DNA of 64,000 bases, from the NCBI RefSeq assembly GCF_001592045.1, contig NZ_BCWB01000038.1, positions 1-64,000 on the forward strand, given 5' to 3'. This DNA is from Thermobifida fusca NBRC 14071 = JCM 3263. Lineage in GTDB: Bacteria > Actinomycetota > Actinomycetes > Streptosporangiales > Streptosporangiaceae. Shown here piece by piece: positions 54,714 through 63,315 of this stretch. A model generated the notes under the pieces. That model saw nothing but the letters and a program-made list of their open reading frames with translations, made no database searches and was not told where the DNA came from. Position numbers and translations under genes: made by a program. Numbering within the stretch: position 1 is the stretch's first letter; each line of letters starts with the position of its first letter.

Positions 54714-55301
54714 ATGGACTCTTCTCCTGCTGGTGGTCGCGTGGCCTATGGCGACGAGTCTTATCTCGAAGCTGTATCCGGCGGCTACTACGTGTTAGCC
54801 AGTGTGACGTTCGATCCCTCTGTGGCCGAAGAAGCTCGCCAAGCGATGCGCGAGCTCCGCGGCAATCGTCGCACTGACAAGCTGCACTGGAACGAGATGG
54901 ACCGAAAGCAAAGGGAGGCTGCAGCCTTTACAGTTGCCTCTCTTGAAGGCTTCCACGTTGTCGCAGTCGGCGCCCCTGTGCCCTTAAAACGTCAGGAGCG
55001 GGCTCGCGCTGCTTGTCTCACGAGGCTGGTGGACGAACTCTACGGCTACGAGGTGAGAACCCTGGTGCTGGAGTCGCGTGGCCGGACTCTCGACAAAAAA
55101 GACGAACGGGTGGTCAGGCCATTCCAAGCGCAGCACAACGATGACCGCTTCACGCTCCGGCACGAACCTGGCGGCAATGAGCCACTGCTATGGGCGGCTG
55201 ACATCGTTGCCGGAGCAGTTCGCGCTAAACAGGACGGAGAGTCGAGGTACTGCGACATCCTCCACGACAATCTTTACGATGTCACAGTCTTCGTCCGCTA
55301 G
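54714..55301 (+). CDS. DUF3800-like protein
   Basis: A 195-residue soluble protein resembling the DUF3800 family (RNase H-like fold). Features: an acidic pair near the N-terminus, VAYGDES (residues 10-16, compare Y-I-D-E-S), KLHWNEMDRKQREAAAFTVA (about 56-75), VRTLVLESRGRTLDKKDERV (about 112-131), and the C-terminal LLWAADIVAGAVRAK (about 158-172). The aspartate and glutamates at these spots would form the metal site if it is a nuclease. Such genes are often found in mobile or defence-rich regions. The match is by eye. ATG at 54714; the preceding purine-poor sequence gives a weak ribosome-binding site. Confidence 0.72.
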   Translation: MDSSPAGGRVAYGDESYLEAVSGGYYVLASVTFDPSVAEEARQAMRELRGNRRTDKLHWNEMDRKQREAAAFTVASLEGFHVVAVGAPVPLKRQERARAACLTRLVDELYGYEVRTLVLESRGRTLDKKDERVVRPFQAQHNDDRFTLRHEPGGNEPLLWAADIVAGAVRAKQDGESRYCDILHDNLYDVTVFVR

Positions 55302-55977
55302 GCATACTCGGCCCCAGAAACGCGCCGAGCCAGGCTCCCGGTCTGCCCCAGGCCACCTGGCTCCACGACTTCTGACCTCCCGTAGGGGCCAGCAAAACTC
55401 TTTCGCTAGCTGACGATAGTGGTTCTTACGAAGTTTCACAAGTAAATTTTTGGCACATTTAAGGTATTCATCGTTAATTTCTTGCAAGGTGTCCTGTCTG
55501 TTAGTGGGTTGTGCCCCCATCACATGGCCCCCATCACGTGAAGGCACTCTGGCTCGTCTCAGGGCCCTCTTCGGCTGGATGCCAGACATCGTGACGGGCC
55601 ACCCAGTTCTCTACGGGCCGCTGTCAGCGAGCAGCGCACGGCCTGGATGAGGGCCTGTACCGGTCCGCCGAGGCCAGCCGAGGGGCATCGCTGAAAGTGG
55701 ATCCCAACTCTGGGATGGACAACCGACGAGGCGGCCAGGCGCAGGGCTACCGACGGCACGTGACCGGGGCACTGCGACACCAAGTACCTGGGACAGTCAC
55801 GGGCTGCTCCGTCCAGGAATTTTCACTCCGCCTGCTTGGTTCTTGCTGGTAGCAATCAGGCTCATCTCCTACAGTTGTGTTCATAACACCCAGCACCACC
55901 CCCCTCTGGCCACATCCAGTCCGAAAACCCGTTACTCTTAAGGAAGGCATGTGGCACCCTAGTGGGTGAGATGTCAC
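55302..55977. other. Intergenic region upstream of tRNA-Lys
   Basis: About 675 bases. It begins with the hairpin at 55327-55363. The remainder, including an AT-rich patch at 55415-55500, shows no convincing gene. The tRNA promoter must lie in the last 100 bases, but no strong hexamers are seen. Confidence 0.4.
55327..55363 (+). terminator. Hairpin after the DUF3800-like gene
   Basis: GAGCCAGG and CCTGGCTC, 8-base perfect arms with a 21-base loop, 25 bases after the stop. No T-run. Confidence 0.45.
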
Positions 55978-56053
55978 GGGCCATTAGCTCAACTGGCAGA
56001 GCAGCGGACTTTTAATCCGCGGGTTCTGGGTTCGATCCCCAGGTGGCCCACCA
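55978..56053 (+). tRNA. tRNA-Lys (anticodon TTT)
   Basis: All arms fold by eye. Acceptor GGGCCAT pairs with GTGGCCC (one G-T). The D-arm is AGCTCAACTGGCAGAGC, and the anticodon stem GCGGA/TCCGC holds loop CTTTTAA with anticodon TTT at 56011-56013. The T-arm is CTGGGTTCGATCCCCAG. Discriminator A and an encoded CCA (56051-56053) complete it. A perfect palindrome follows 4 bases later. Confidence 0.97.
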
Positions 56054-56056
56054 CAA

Positions 56057-56102
56057 AAGCCCCGGGTCGGATCCTGTCTAGACAGGATCCGACCCGGGGC
56101 TT
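56057..56102. terminator. 46-base perfect palindrome after tRNA-Lys
   Basis: The two 23-base halves meet without a loop at TCTAGA. The left half begins AAGCCCCGGGTCGG and the right half ends CCGACCCGGGGCTT. Its position 4 bases after the CCA suggests a transcription terminator, but the length and perfection are unusual. Confidence 0.7.
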
Positions 56103-56334
56103 CGTCGTGTGCGCCTAGTTCCGGCAGTCGGCTGGAGCCCTCGCCCCCGCATCGCCCAGGTCTCTGGGACGAAGGCTCTGCTCCACCAGTGGACGCCTCC
56201 GCTCCCCCGCGGCCACGGTTGAACGGAGACCGTGCCAGTAAAGCTGGTTACCGGCTCACTGAACGCCTCGTTCCCGTGTCCTGGGGAAGAACTGCCGTAT
56301 CATCAGGTCCCTCAACAGCGAGGGAATGAAGACC
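56103..56334. other. Short region between palindrome and gene remnant
   Basis: About 230 bases without recognised features. The VanZ-family gene ends just downstream on the other strand. Confidence 0.3.
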
Positions 56335-56380
56335 TCAGTCCAGGAAACGGGTGCTATTTGCGCTGTTCAAACGGGAAGGC
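56335..56380 (+). pseudogene. Remnant of a paralogue of the gene at 58425
   Basis: Bases 56335-56380 match 58761-58804 nearly base for base (both read TC-x-GTCCAGGAAACGG, then GCTATTTGCGCTG and a CAAACGGGAAGG-like end), with one insertion that breaks the frame. This corresponds to codons 113-127 of the intact gene. The rest of the copy is not recognisable, so it is a decayed fragment. Confidence 0.65.
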
Positions 56381-57206
56381 TGTCCTCTCCCGCGATGACA
56401 GGGCTGTGGTGCCGTGCGCCCTCGCGATGGAAGAAGCCGAGGCACAGCGAGGCGAACGCGGTCATGGCCACCCCTATCGCGGAGCCCACAGTGTTGACGA
56501 GTAGGTCACCGGTGTCTGCGGTACGGCCAGCAGCCATTGCCCACTGGACTGTCTCTATGGCCAGTGACAGCCCTGGTCCTGTGGTTAGGCGCGCCCACCA
56601 GGAGGAGAAAGCAGCGAAAGCCAAAATGCCGATGGGCACGAAGAGCAGGGCGTTGACGATCTTCTCCTCCACAATGAGGCCTGCTGACGGCTCGGTGCGG
56701 ACAGGAGGTGGCGGGACAGCCTCAAGTTCCGCGCGTTTGTCGAGGTCCACGTCGTGGCCGTAGGCGTCGATCCATACGATGCGGCCGTCGGTAGTGGGAT
56801 AACGGTAGTAGGCTGCGTCGCCTGGATCGACTTCCCGACGCGCCTGTTCCAATTCTTCAGGGGATAGTTCTCGTGCCCCGTAGTAAACGGTTTCTTCCGC
56901 GCTAGGTCCCAGTGCCAGGTAGGCGCCCTCTGAAGCAAGGGTTCTCTGGCGCAGTTCCTCATAGGCCGACAGCGGATTCCACGTTATGCCCCAACCGGTG
57001 GTGCCGACCTTGTCCCACCCCAGCAAGGGACCGCCCAGAATGAGCAGGTACACCGCTGCGGCCGTGCCCAGAAGCCATCGGGCTTCCCTTGGGAACAACC
57101 GCGGTGAGCGGCGGTTCCATCGAGCCACCACCACGGCGGATACTCCCAGAATGACCAGGGCGATACCGACCGTGATCGGGGTCACATAGAACAATACCTG
57201 CCACAT
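56367..57206 (-). CDS. VanZ-family membrane protein
   Basis: A 279-residue membrane protein. Helices are at about 3-27 (VLFYVTPITVGIALVILGVSAVVVA), 46-64 (LLGTAAAVYLLILGGPLLG), 184-203 (VNALLFVPIGILAFAAF), 211-225 and 240-262. The hydrophilic stretch of about 70-180 lies outside or in a large loop. The VanZ core is EEKIVNALLFVPIG with LSLAIETVQWAMAAGRTADTGDLLVNTVGSAIG, the family signature of polar residues E-x-x-Q and D-x-x-D-x-x-x-N. VanZ gives low-level teicoplanin resistance in enterococci; most homologues have unknown roles. The C-terminal 5 codons overlap the gene remnant on the other strand. ATG start. Confidence 0.84.
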   Translation of the reverse strand: MWQVLFYVTPITVGIALVILGVSAVVVARWNRRSPRLFPREARWLLGTAAAVYLLILGGPLLGWDKVGTTGWGITWNPLSAYEELRQRTLASEGAYLALGPSAEETVYYGARELSPEELEQARREVDPGDAAYYRYPTTDGRIVWIDAYGHDVDLDKRAELEAVPPPPVRTEPSAGLIVEEKIVNALLFVPIGILAFAAFSSWWARLTTGPGLSLAIETVQWAMAAGRTADTGDLLVNTVGSAIGVAMTAFASLCLGFFHREGARHHSPVIAGEDSLPV

Positions 57207-57303
57207 GACGGGTTTCTTTCGTGAAACCTGGTTGCGTGCGTCCGGAGGTACCTGGACGCACGCAATCAGGAAAGTAAATCAGTTTCAGTTAAACCTTCTC
57301 AGG

Positions 57304-57873
57304 TCACATGCACGAGACCCTTTCAGTCGTGTAAGTCGTGCTTGACCCTGTGACTTGCATGAGACCGGAAATAGGAGGTCCGCCATAGGTGAAGTAGGAG
57401 CGGATACGGAATGTTGCTCCGGCCCTTCCTCCAGGAGGAACGTTCATGTAGGAGCTCCACTGATCGGATTCTCCAGACTGGCGGACACCAAACCTCGCAG
57501 TAATTGTGTTGCCGTAGTTCTTGAAGTAGTCCACGGAGGCAACCCTGCAGTCGATGGCGTCGACACGCAGAGTTCCGTTGCTCAGGTACCCATAGCCGAT
57601 CGCCATCGGGGTGAACGTTCCAAGACCGTCAGTGTTGATGCCGTCTTCCCGCATGGCCTGTCGGACGTATTCCTCTACGCTTTCGACGTCCTTGCCCTCG
57701 CCGACTTCGAGGATCTCGTAGTCATCCGTGATAATAATTTCCTGCTCGAAGACGGTGTGATTGGACTCTTGAGCAGACGCAGGACTAGCAGTCAGAGCAA
57801 TCAGGGAGACCGCTGCTACCACTGTTCCTGCGGCTTTGGCAACGAAGGATTTCTCAGAGATTCTTCTTGCCAC
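57304..57873 (-). CDS. Secreted hypothetical protein
   Basis: A 189-residue exported protein of no recognised family. From the GTG at 57873 it has a positively charged start (ARRISEKSFVAKAAG), a hydrophobic core (TVVAAVSLIALTASPASA) and signal peptidase site A-S-A. The mature part is acidic then beta-rich, with polar repeats and two cysteines (AIDCRVASV and ERVSCM at the very end) that may form a disulfide. Aromatic and glycine-rich stretch YFTYGGPPISGLMQVTG near the end. The GTG is preceded by AGGAA (6 bases). A start 13 codons upstream is possible but lacks a ribosome-binding site. Confidence 0.7.
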   Translation of the reverse strand: MARRISEKSFVAKAAGTVVAAVSLIALTASPASAQESNHTVFEQEIIITDDYEILEVGEGKDVESVEEYVRQAMREDGINTDGLGTFTPMAIGYGYLSNGTLRVDAIDCRVASVDYFKNYGNTITARFGVRQSGESDQWSSYMNVPPGGRAGATFRIRSYFTYGGPPISGLMQVTGSSTTYTTERVSCM

Positions 57874-58424
57874 CAGTGTTCCTATCCGTTTCTTTTTATA
57901 TATGCAAAACAACTAAGAGGTGATCGCTGATTCGATGTCTCTAAGGAAACAGCCGATGTGTCGGATCAGCTCTCCTAAAAGAGGAAGGAAGTGCCGTTGG
58001 AAACCAGGATGGTACTTCCTGGCCAGAGGAGAGTATGGCAAGACAAGAAACGAAAATCCTTATTTTGACCACATTAGGTCTTTTGTTTGTTGTGAGGGCC
58101 CGGCAGGGTTGGCAGTTGGGGCTGGTCTTTGTCCAGCTCAGAAACCGAGCGCGGAGGTTCCCGCAACAGCTGCACGAGAGTTACCGCGTGAGAATCCGCC
58201 TCTGGTGAGCAACACGCCACAGCGGTATTCGTGGTATAAGGGTGCCCGTTCGCTTTCCACCGGGAGCTTTGAGGAGCAGCAGACGGATTTCTTATGTGAG
58301 AACACGGGGCAGGACTCTCATAAATCACGACTGGAAGCATGAAGAAGCGCACCAGGAGGACCCGATAAGGTGCGCTGTTTCCTTCCAGCGTTGACTGCAC
58401 CCCGCTGGACCATCTGAGGAGACG
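57874..58424. other. Intergenic region
   Basis: About 550 bases, with AT-rich sequence at 57890-57920 (promoter side of the secreted-protein gene) and 58050-58090. No supported gene. GAGGAG at 58415-58420 is the ribosome-binding site of the next gene. Confidence 0.4.
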
Positions 58425-58889
58425 ATGGACCGGCTTCACATCTCCACTTACCTCCGCACTCCTCGGGGGCGCTTCATTGACGTCTTCTCCATGGAAGCCG
58501 AGCGGCAGCCGACCAAGGCCTACCTGGAGGGGGCGATTGAGCTGGTGCTCTCCGGGAAGGCGGTGCTCAACCAGAGCCTCTGGGACGATGTCGAGTTCCT
58601 TTGGTGGGGCCTGGTCGACATGGTGGTCGAGTTCCGCAAAACGGGAGAGGCGAGCATGGACTTTCCCGACCAGCCGCTCACCGCCACGCTGACCCGGCGG
58701 GAAAGAGAGTGGCTCAGGTTTGAGGTGCGGAACTGGCAGGGCGAGCTAGTAACCGCTTCCTCGGTCCAGGAAACGGCGCTATTTGCGCTGCTCAAGCGGG
58801 AGGGGCCGAAAACTTTGGCGCGGCTTGCGGAGTTGAATCCCGCTAACGCTGCGTCCCATGAGCGGGCGCTGGCCGCGCTGAGCAGGTGA
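58425..58889 (+). CDS. Hypothetical protein, 154 aa
   Basis: A soluble alpha/beta protein of unknown family. It begins DRLHISTYLRTPRGRFIDVFS, then EGAIELVLSGKAVLNQSLWD, the Trp-rich DDVEFLWWGLVDMVVEF, beta strands TATLTRREREWLRFEVRN, and helices ETALFALLKREGPKTLARLAEL. Similar short actinobacterial proteins (often with a Trp-Trp-Gly motif) are known only as hypotheticals, as far as I recall. ATG with GAGGAGACG upstream is a strong start. A decayed partial copy sits at 56335-56380. Isolated gene with 500-base gaps on both sides. Confidence 0.72.
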   Translation: MDRLHISTYLRTPRGRFIDVFSMEAERQPTKAYLEGAIELVLSGKAVLNQSLWDDVEFLWWGLVDMVVEFRKTGEASMDFPDQPLTATLTRREREWLRFEVRNWQGELVTASSVQETALFALLKREGPKTLARLAELNPANAASHERALAALSR

Positions 58890-59401
58890 CCTGCCCAGTG
58901 TGGCTGTTCCAGCCTTTGGGGACATCGGGCAGCCCTGTGCCGGACAGGGGTTCGTGCTGCACGGTGGGAACAGCACTACGTCCTGCACTCAGTGGCGGGG
59001 AGGGGAGCCGTCACGCCGGTGAGCAGCGCAGCCGAGCAGCACTGTTGCGTCAACCAACGCGAGCGTGAGCCGGGTCGTAAGGAAAGCGCCCGCGGAGGAC
59101 TGCTGCACAGCCAGGCCTTGCCCGAGTGGCCACGGCGGGTGCCCGCCCGTCTTGCCCGACCGTGCCGGAACGGCTTCAAGCGTGCCCGGGAACTCCACAC
59201 GTCGCCGGGCGGGGAGCCCTTGGACAGGGGTGTGCCCCCGCCATTGTGTGGCGAGGGCACTTCGCACCACTGGTGGTGGCTGGGAGCTCCCGCCGCTGAG
59301 ATGGGGCAGGGACGTGAGGGGCACCTCGAGCAGCGGGAGCGTGGGAGGGGAGGCCGCCCTGGAGGGGAGGAAACCCCAGGGCGACCTCACCGTGTGGCTG
59401 G
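58890..59401. other. Intergenic region before the acetate operon terminator
   Basis: About 510 bases of GC-rich sequence without a supported gene. The hairpin at 59355-59383 probably terminates the minus-strand symporter operon. Confidence 0.4.
59355..59383 (-). terminator. Hairpin after actP
   Basis: CGCCCTGG and CCAGGGCG, 8-base arms around 13 bases, starting 19 bases past the minus-strand stop at 59402. No T-run. Confidence 0.5.
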
Positions 59402-61015
59402 TCAGTGGGAGACCGCTTTTTCCGCTCCGGCACCGGTGAGGGACCGGACCTCCATCTCGGCGTGCTTCTTGGCGTCGTGCTCGCTGGAGAGCACGGTGCC
59501 GAGCCAGCCGAGGAAGAAGGACAGCGGAATGGAGATGATGCCGGGGTTGGACAGCGGGAAGAACGCGAAGTCCAAGTCCGGGAACATCGCTTTCTCCGAA
59601 CCGGACACGGCCGGGGAGAACACGATCAGCGTGATCGTGGTGATCAGACCGCCGTAGATGCTCCACAGCGCGCCCTGGGTGTTGAACCGCTTCCAGAACA
59701 GCGTGTAGAGGATCGTCGGCAGGTTCGCCGAGGCGGCCACAGCGAAGGCCAGCGCGACGAGGAACGCCACGTTCTGCTCCTTGGCGAAGATACCGCCGAC
59801 GATGGCCACCGCACCGATCACCAGGGAGGTGATTCGGGCCACGCGGACCTCGCTGCCGGGGGCGGTCTTGCCCTTCTTGATCACGTTGGAGTAGATGTCG
59901 TGGGCGAACGAGGCCGACGCGGTGATGGTGAGGCCCGCGACCACAGCGAGGATGGTGGCGAAGGCGACTGCGGCGATGAAGCCGAGCAGGACCGGGCCGC
60001 CCAGGGCCAGGGCGAGCAGCGGGGCCGCCGAGTTCACGCCGCCGGGGGCCGAGGAAATGTCCTCAGCACCCACCATGGCGCCGGCCGCGTAGCCGAGCAC
60101 CAGGGTGAACAGGTAGAACAGGCCGATCAGGCCGATGGCCCACACCACCGAGCGGCGAGCTTCCTTGGCGGTGGGGACCGTGTAGAACCGCATCAGCACG
60201 TGGGGCAGGCCGGCGGTGCCGAGCACGAGCGCGAGTCCCAGCGACAGGAAGTCGAGCTTGGTGAGCGCGTTGATACCGTACTGGGCGCCGGGGGCGAGCA
60301 GCGCTTCACCCTTGCCGCCTTCCATGGACACGGCGTCGGCGAGCACGGCCGAGAAGTTGAAGCCGTACATGCCGAGGACCCACAGGGTCATGCCGCCGGC
60401 ACCGGCGATGAGCAGGGCGGCTTTGATGATCTGGACCCAGGTGGTGCCGCGCATGCCGCCGATGAGCACGTAGAGGATCATTACAACGCCGACGGTGGCG
60501 ATGATGGCGTTCTGCGCGGCTTCACCTTCGATACCGAGCAGCAGGTTGACGAGGCCGCCCGCTCCGGCCATTTGGGCCAGCAGGTAGAAGAAGGACACCG
60601 CCAGGGTGGAGAGGGCTGCGGCGGCGCGGATGGGCCGCTGCCGCATGCGGAAGGCCAGCACGTCGCCCATGGTGAATTTGGCGGTGTTCCGCATCAGTTC
60701 GGCGACGAGCAGCAGCGCTACGAGCCAGGCGACGAGGAATCCGATCGAGTACAGGAATCCGTCGTAGCCGTTGACGGCGATGGCACCGCAGATGCCGAGG
60801 AAGGACGCGGCGGACAGGTAGTCGCCGGCGATCGCGAGGCCGTTTTGAGCGCCGCTGAAGGACCGGCCGGCCGCGTAGTAGTCGGCCGCGGTTTTGGAGT
60901 TGCGGCTCGCCCGGAACACGATCACCAGGGTGACCAGGACGAACGCGACGAAGACGCTGAAGTTGAGTGCGGGGTTGACGGAGTCGAGGACGTGCGCAAG
61001 GTGCATGTCGGTCAC
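59402..61015 (-). CDS. actP: Cation/acetate symporter ActP-like (SSS family)
   Basis: Sodium-coupled uptake of acetate and related short acids. The 537-residue protein has about 13 membrane helices. Features of the SSS family: VIVFRASRNSKTAADYYAAGRSF and NGLAIAGDYLSAASFLGICGAIA near the N-terminus, AQMAGAGGLVNLLLGI, and the signature GTAGLPHVLMRFYTVPTAKEARRSV (about 265-290). Helix-10 region GPVLLGFIAAVAFATILAVVAGLTITASASFAHDIY follows. The start is GTG at 61015, overlapping the DUF485 stop by 4 bases (GTGA). The DUF485-actP pairing matches E. coli yjcH-actP. A hairpin ends the operon. Confidence 0.9.
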   Translation of the reverse strand: MTDMHLAHVLDSVNPALNFSVFVAFVLVTLVIVFRASRNSKTAADYYAAGRSFSGAQNGLAIAGDYLSAASFLGICGAIAVNGYDGFLYSIGFLVAWLVALLLVAELMRNTAKFTMGDVLAFRMRQRPIRAAAALSTLAVSFFYLLAQMAGAGGLVNLLLGIEGEAAQNAIIATVGVVMILYVLIGGMRGTTWVQIIKAALLIAGAGGMTLWVLGMYGFNFSAVLADAVSMEGGKGEALLAPGAQYGINALTKLDFLSLGLALVLGTAGLPHVLMRFYTVPTAKEARRSVVWAIGLIGLFYLFTLVLGYAAGAMVGAEDISSAPGGVNSAAPLLALALGGPVLLGFIAAVAFATILAVVAGLTITASASFAHDIYSNVIKKGKTAPGSEVRVARITSLVIGAVAIVGGIFAKEQNVAFLVALAFAVAASANLPTILYTLFWKRFNTQGALWSIYGGLITTITLIVFSPAVSGSEKAMFPDLDFAFFPLSNPGIISIPLSFFLGWLGTVLSSEHDAKKHAEMEVRSLTGAGAEKAVSH

Positions 61016-61362
61016 TTGTCTTCACCTTCGATGTCGTGGCGGATCTTGTCCGCGATGGGGTCGAGGCGGTTGCCGGCGTAGCGCACGTACAGGCCGGTGA
61101 TGATGAAGGTCGACACGAACTGGAGCAGGCCGAAGACGAGGCCGACGTTGATGTTGCCGACGAGCTTGATCGCCATGAAGTCGGAGGCGTAGGCGGCGAC
61201 CAGTACGTAGAGCAGGTACCAGGAGATGAAGAAGGCGGTCATGGGGAACACGAAGACGCGCAGGCGGCGCCGCAGTTCCCCGAATTCAGGGCTTGCCTGT
61301 ACCGACTCCCAGGCGGGTTCTGTGCCCTGGTGGGTGAGCTTTCCGGACTCGGTTTGGGTCAC
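61012..61362 (-). CDS. DUF485 membrane protein (YjcH type)
   Basis: A 116-residue partner of ActP. After a hydrophilic N-terminus, there are two membrane helices: about 41-63 (VFVFPMTAFFISWYLLYVLV) and 80-103 (INVGLVFGLLQFVSTFIITGLY). The conserved family pattern F-P-M-x-x-F and Y-V-R-Y-A-G-N-R-L-D-P-x-A is present. The GTG at 61362 is preceded by GGGGAGGT, so I rejected a longer frame that begins upstream. It is translationally coupled to actP. The function is unknown but linked to acetate uptake. Confidence 0.9.
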   Translation of the reverse strand: MTQTESGKLTHQGTEPAWESVQASPEFGELRRRLRVFVFPMTAFFISWYLLYVLVAAYASDFMAIKLVGNINVGLVFGLLQFVSTFIITGLYVRYAGNRLDPIADKIRHDIEGEDK

Positions 61363-61635
61363 GGTGGGACCTCCCCAGCAATCGGGATGTGCGGGAGAAC
61401 ACATGTGGCTTGCGCCACAGTAAGTGGGCTGGGGTGGGAGCGATAAGACCCGCAAGATCGAATGACGAGTGTTGCGACGAGTGTTGCGACCAGCGGTCGA
61501 TGAACGGCATATGAGCGTTCGAGGACCGTCGACCGGGGTGGAGGGCGGCCGAGGGCAGGCGTGGGGCAGGCCGAAAGTCCTCTGGAGGGGTGCGGCCTCC
61601 GGTGCTAGGCGGAGGAACGCTTGCCGGCTAGCGGC

Positions 61636-63315
61636 CTAGCGGGTGTCGCGGGGCGGTTCGTCCAGGTGGAGGCGGAGCATCGCGGTGCGCGACCACGGGG
61701 GAGCTTGGCCGCGCAGGGAGACCACCACCATGGTGGCGAAGGCGAGCGGCACGGTCCACGGCGCGGGCTGGGTGATGAGGATCGCCTGCCAGCCTGCGAG
61801 CGGGGGGCCGAACAGGGCCACTGCGATCGCACCTAGGGTACTGAACAGGCCGACGAGGACGCCGCTGACGGCTCCCGCTTTCGTCAACCGCGGCCACCAG
61901 ATCCCCAGGACGAGCAGGGGGCAGAACGTGGACGCGGCCACGGTAAACCCCCAGGTGACGAGCATGCCCGCGGCGAGAGGTGCGGCGGGGAGCGCGAGGA
62001 GCACCATGACGGCTGCGGCGAGCAGCACGGTGATCCGCAGGCGGCGCAGTCCGCCGGGCAGCAGGTCGTAGGAGATCGCCCCGGAGATGACGAGCAGCAA
62101 GCCCACCGAGGTGGCGAGGAACGCGGCGAACGCGCCCACCGACAGGAGGGTGGTCATGAGGGTGCCTACCCAGTCGTCGGAGACGCGGGACGGGAGGGCG
62201 ACGACTACGGTGTCGGTGACTCCGGACAGGTAGAGCTCGGGCACGAGTACGCGGCCGAGCGCCCCGTAGATGCCGGGGAACAGGTAGAAGATGCCGAGCA
62301 GTGCCACGGTGAACGCGGCGGTGCGGCGCGCGGAGCGTCCGTCAGGGCTGGTGTGGAATCGCATGAGCACGTGCGGGAGGCCCATGGTGCCGAGGGCGGT
62401 GGCGGTGAGCACGGCGAGGGTGGCGAGCAGCGGGTGCCCGTAGTCGCTCAGGTTGAGCAGGGGCCGGTGCCATTGTTCGCCGCCGGGGATGCCGCCGCCG
62501 TTCACGGTGGGCACGGGGGTGTCTTTGGGGAAGACGAGGGTCTGGTTGGCGTCGACGCGTACTTCACCGGGGCCGAGCACGGTTTCGGTGCCGTCGGGGG
62601 TGCGCACGGTGACCGGTTCGGGGAAGGTGAGGGTGGCGTCCACCTGGAATTCGACCGCGGTGTCTTTGGGGAAGTGGGTGAATTCCACGGGGTGGACGGC
62701 TTCGTGGCGGACGTGGGGGCCGACGATGACGAGCAGCCACAGCGCGGGGACGATGAACAGCAGGAGCTTGACGAGGAACTGGAAGGCTTGCACGTAGGTG
62801 GCGGCGCGCATGCCGCCGAGGGCGAGGGTGGCGCTGACGACGACGCCTGCGATGACGACCCCCACCCAGTAGGGCAGGTCGCTGACCACGCTGAGCACGA
62901 GTCCGGCGGTGCGGAGCTGCGGCACGAGGTAGAGGGCGCCGATGACGAGCACGACGACTGCGCTGAGGCGGCGCAGGCCGGGGGAGGCGAGTCGTGCTTC
63001 GGCGAAGTCGGGCACGGTGAGCGCGCCGGAGCGGCGCATGGGTGCGGCGACGAGGATGAGCATTGCGATGTATCCGGCGGTGAATCCGACGGGATACCAC
63101 AGCGCACCCACCCCGTCGCGGACGACGAGCCCGGCGACGCCGAGGAAGGAGGCCGCGGACAGGTATTCCCCGGAGACTGCGGCGGAGTTGAGCAGCGGGG
63201 AGACGCGGCGGGACGCTACGAGGAAGTCGGAGGTGGTGCGCATGGCAGCCACCCCGTGCAGTCCGATCAGTAGCGTGACCACCATGACGGTGGCCACCGC
63301 GACGAGTGTGGCCAT
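61636..63315 (-). CDS. Second sodium/solute symporter (SSS family)
   Basis: A 559-residue SSS transporter, paralogous to the one at 59402. It begins MATLVAVATVMVVTLLIGLHG and has the family segments TSDFLVASRRVSPLLNSAA, SGEYLSAASFLGVAGL, GTMGLPHVLMRFHTSPDGRSAR and FPGIYGAL. Between helices, about residues 200-290 form a large hydrophilic, beta-rich insertion (FTHFPKDTAVEFQVDATLTF, TPDGTETVLGPGEVRVDANQ) that probably lies outside. Its ATG shares a base with the upstream gene's stop (TGATG). In Streptomyces-type genomes such symporters follow a LytTR regulator and a small membrane protein, as here. Substrate is probably acetate or another monocarboxylate. Confidence 0.87.
   Translation of the reverse strand: MATLVAVATVMVVTLLIGLHGVAAMRTTSDFLVASRRVSPLLNSAAVSGEYLSAASFLGVAGLVVRDGVGALWYPVGFTAGYIAMLILVAAPMRRSGALTVPDFAEARLASPGLRRLSAVVVLVIGALYLVPQLRTAGLVLSVVSDLPYWVGVVIAGVVVSATLALGGMRAATYVQAFQFLVKLLLFIVPALWLLVIVGPHVRHEAVHPVEFTHFPKDTAVEFQVDATLTFPEPVTVRTPDGTETVLGPGEVRVDANQTLVFPKDTPVPTVNGGGIPGGEQWHRPLLNLSDYGHPLLATLAVLTATALGTMGLPHVLMRFHTSPDGRSARRTAAFTVALLGIFYLFPGIYGALGRVLVPELYLSGVTDTVVVALPSRVSDDWVGTLMTTLLSVGAFAAFLATSVGLLLVISGAISYDLLPGGLRRLRITVLLAAAVMVLLALPAAPLAAGMLVTWGFTVAASTFCPLLVLGIWWPRLTKAGAVSGVLVGLFSTLGAIAVALFGPPLAGWQAILITQPAPWTVPLAFATMVVVSLRGQAPPWSRTAMLRLHLDEPPRDTR

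Noticed and set aside
45725-55355. Shared 12-mer GCCCCAGGCCAC near 45725 and 55345 as a repeat or att pair
   Set aside because: Similarity does not extend beyond the short core; chance in GC-rich DNA.
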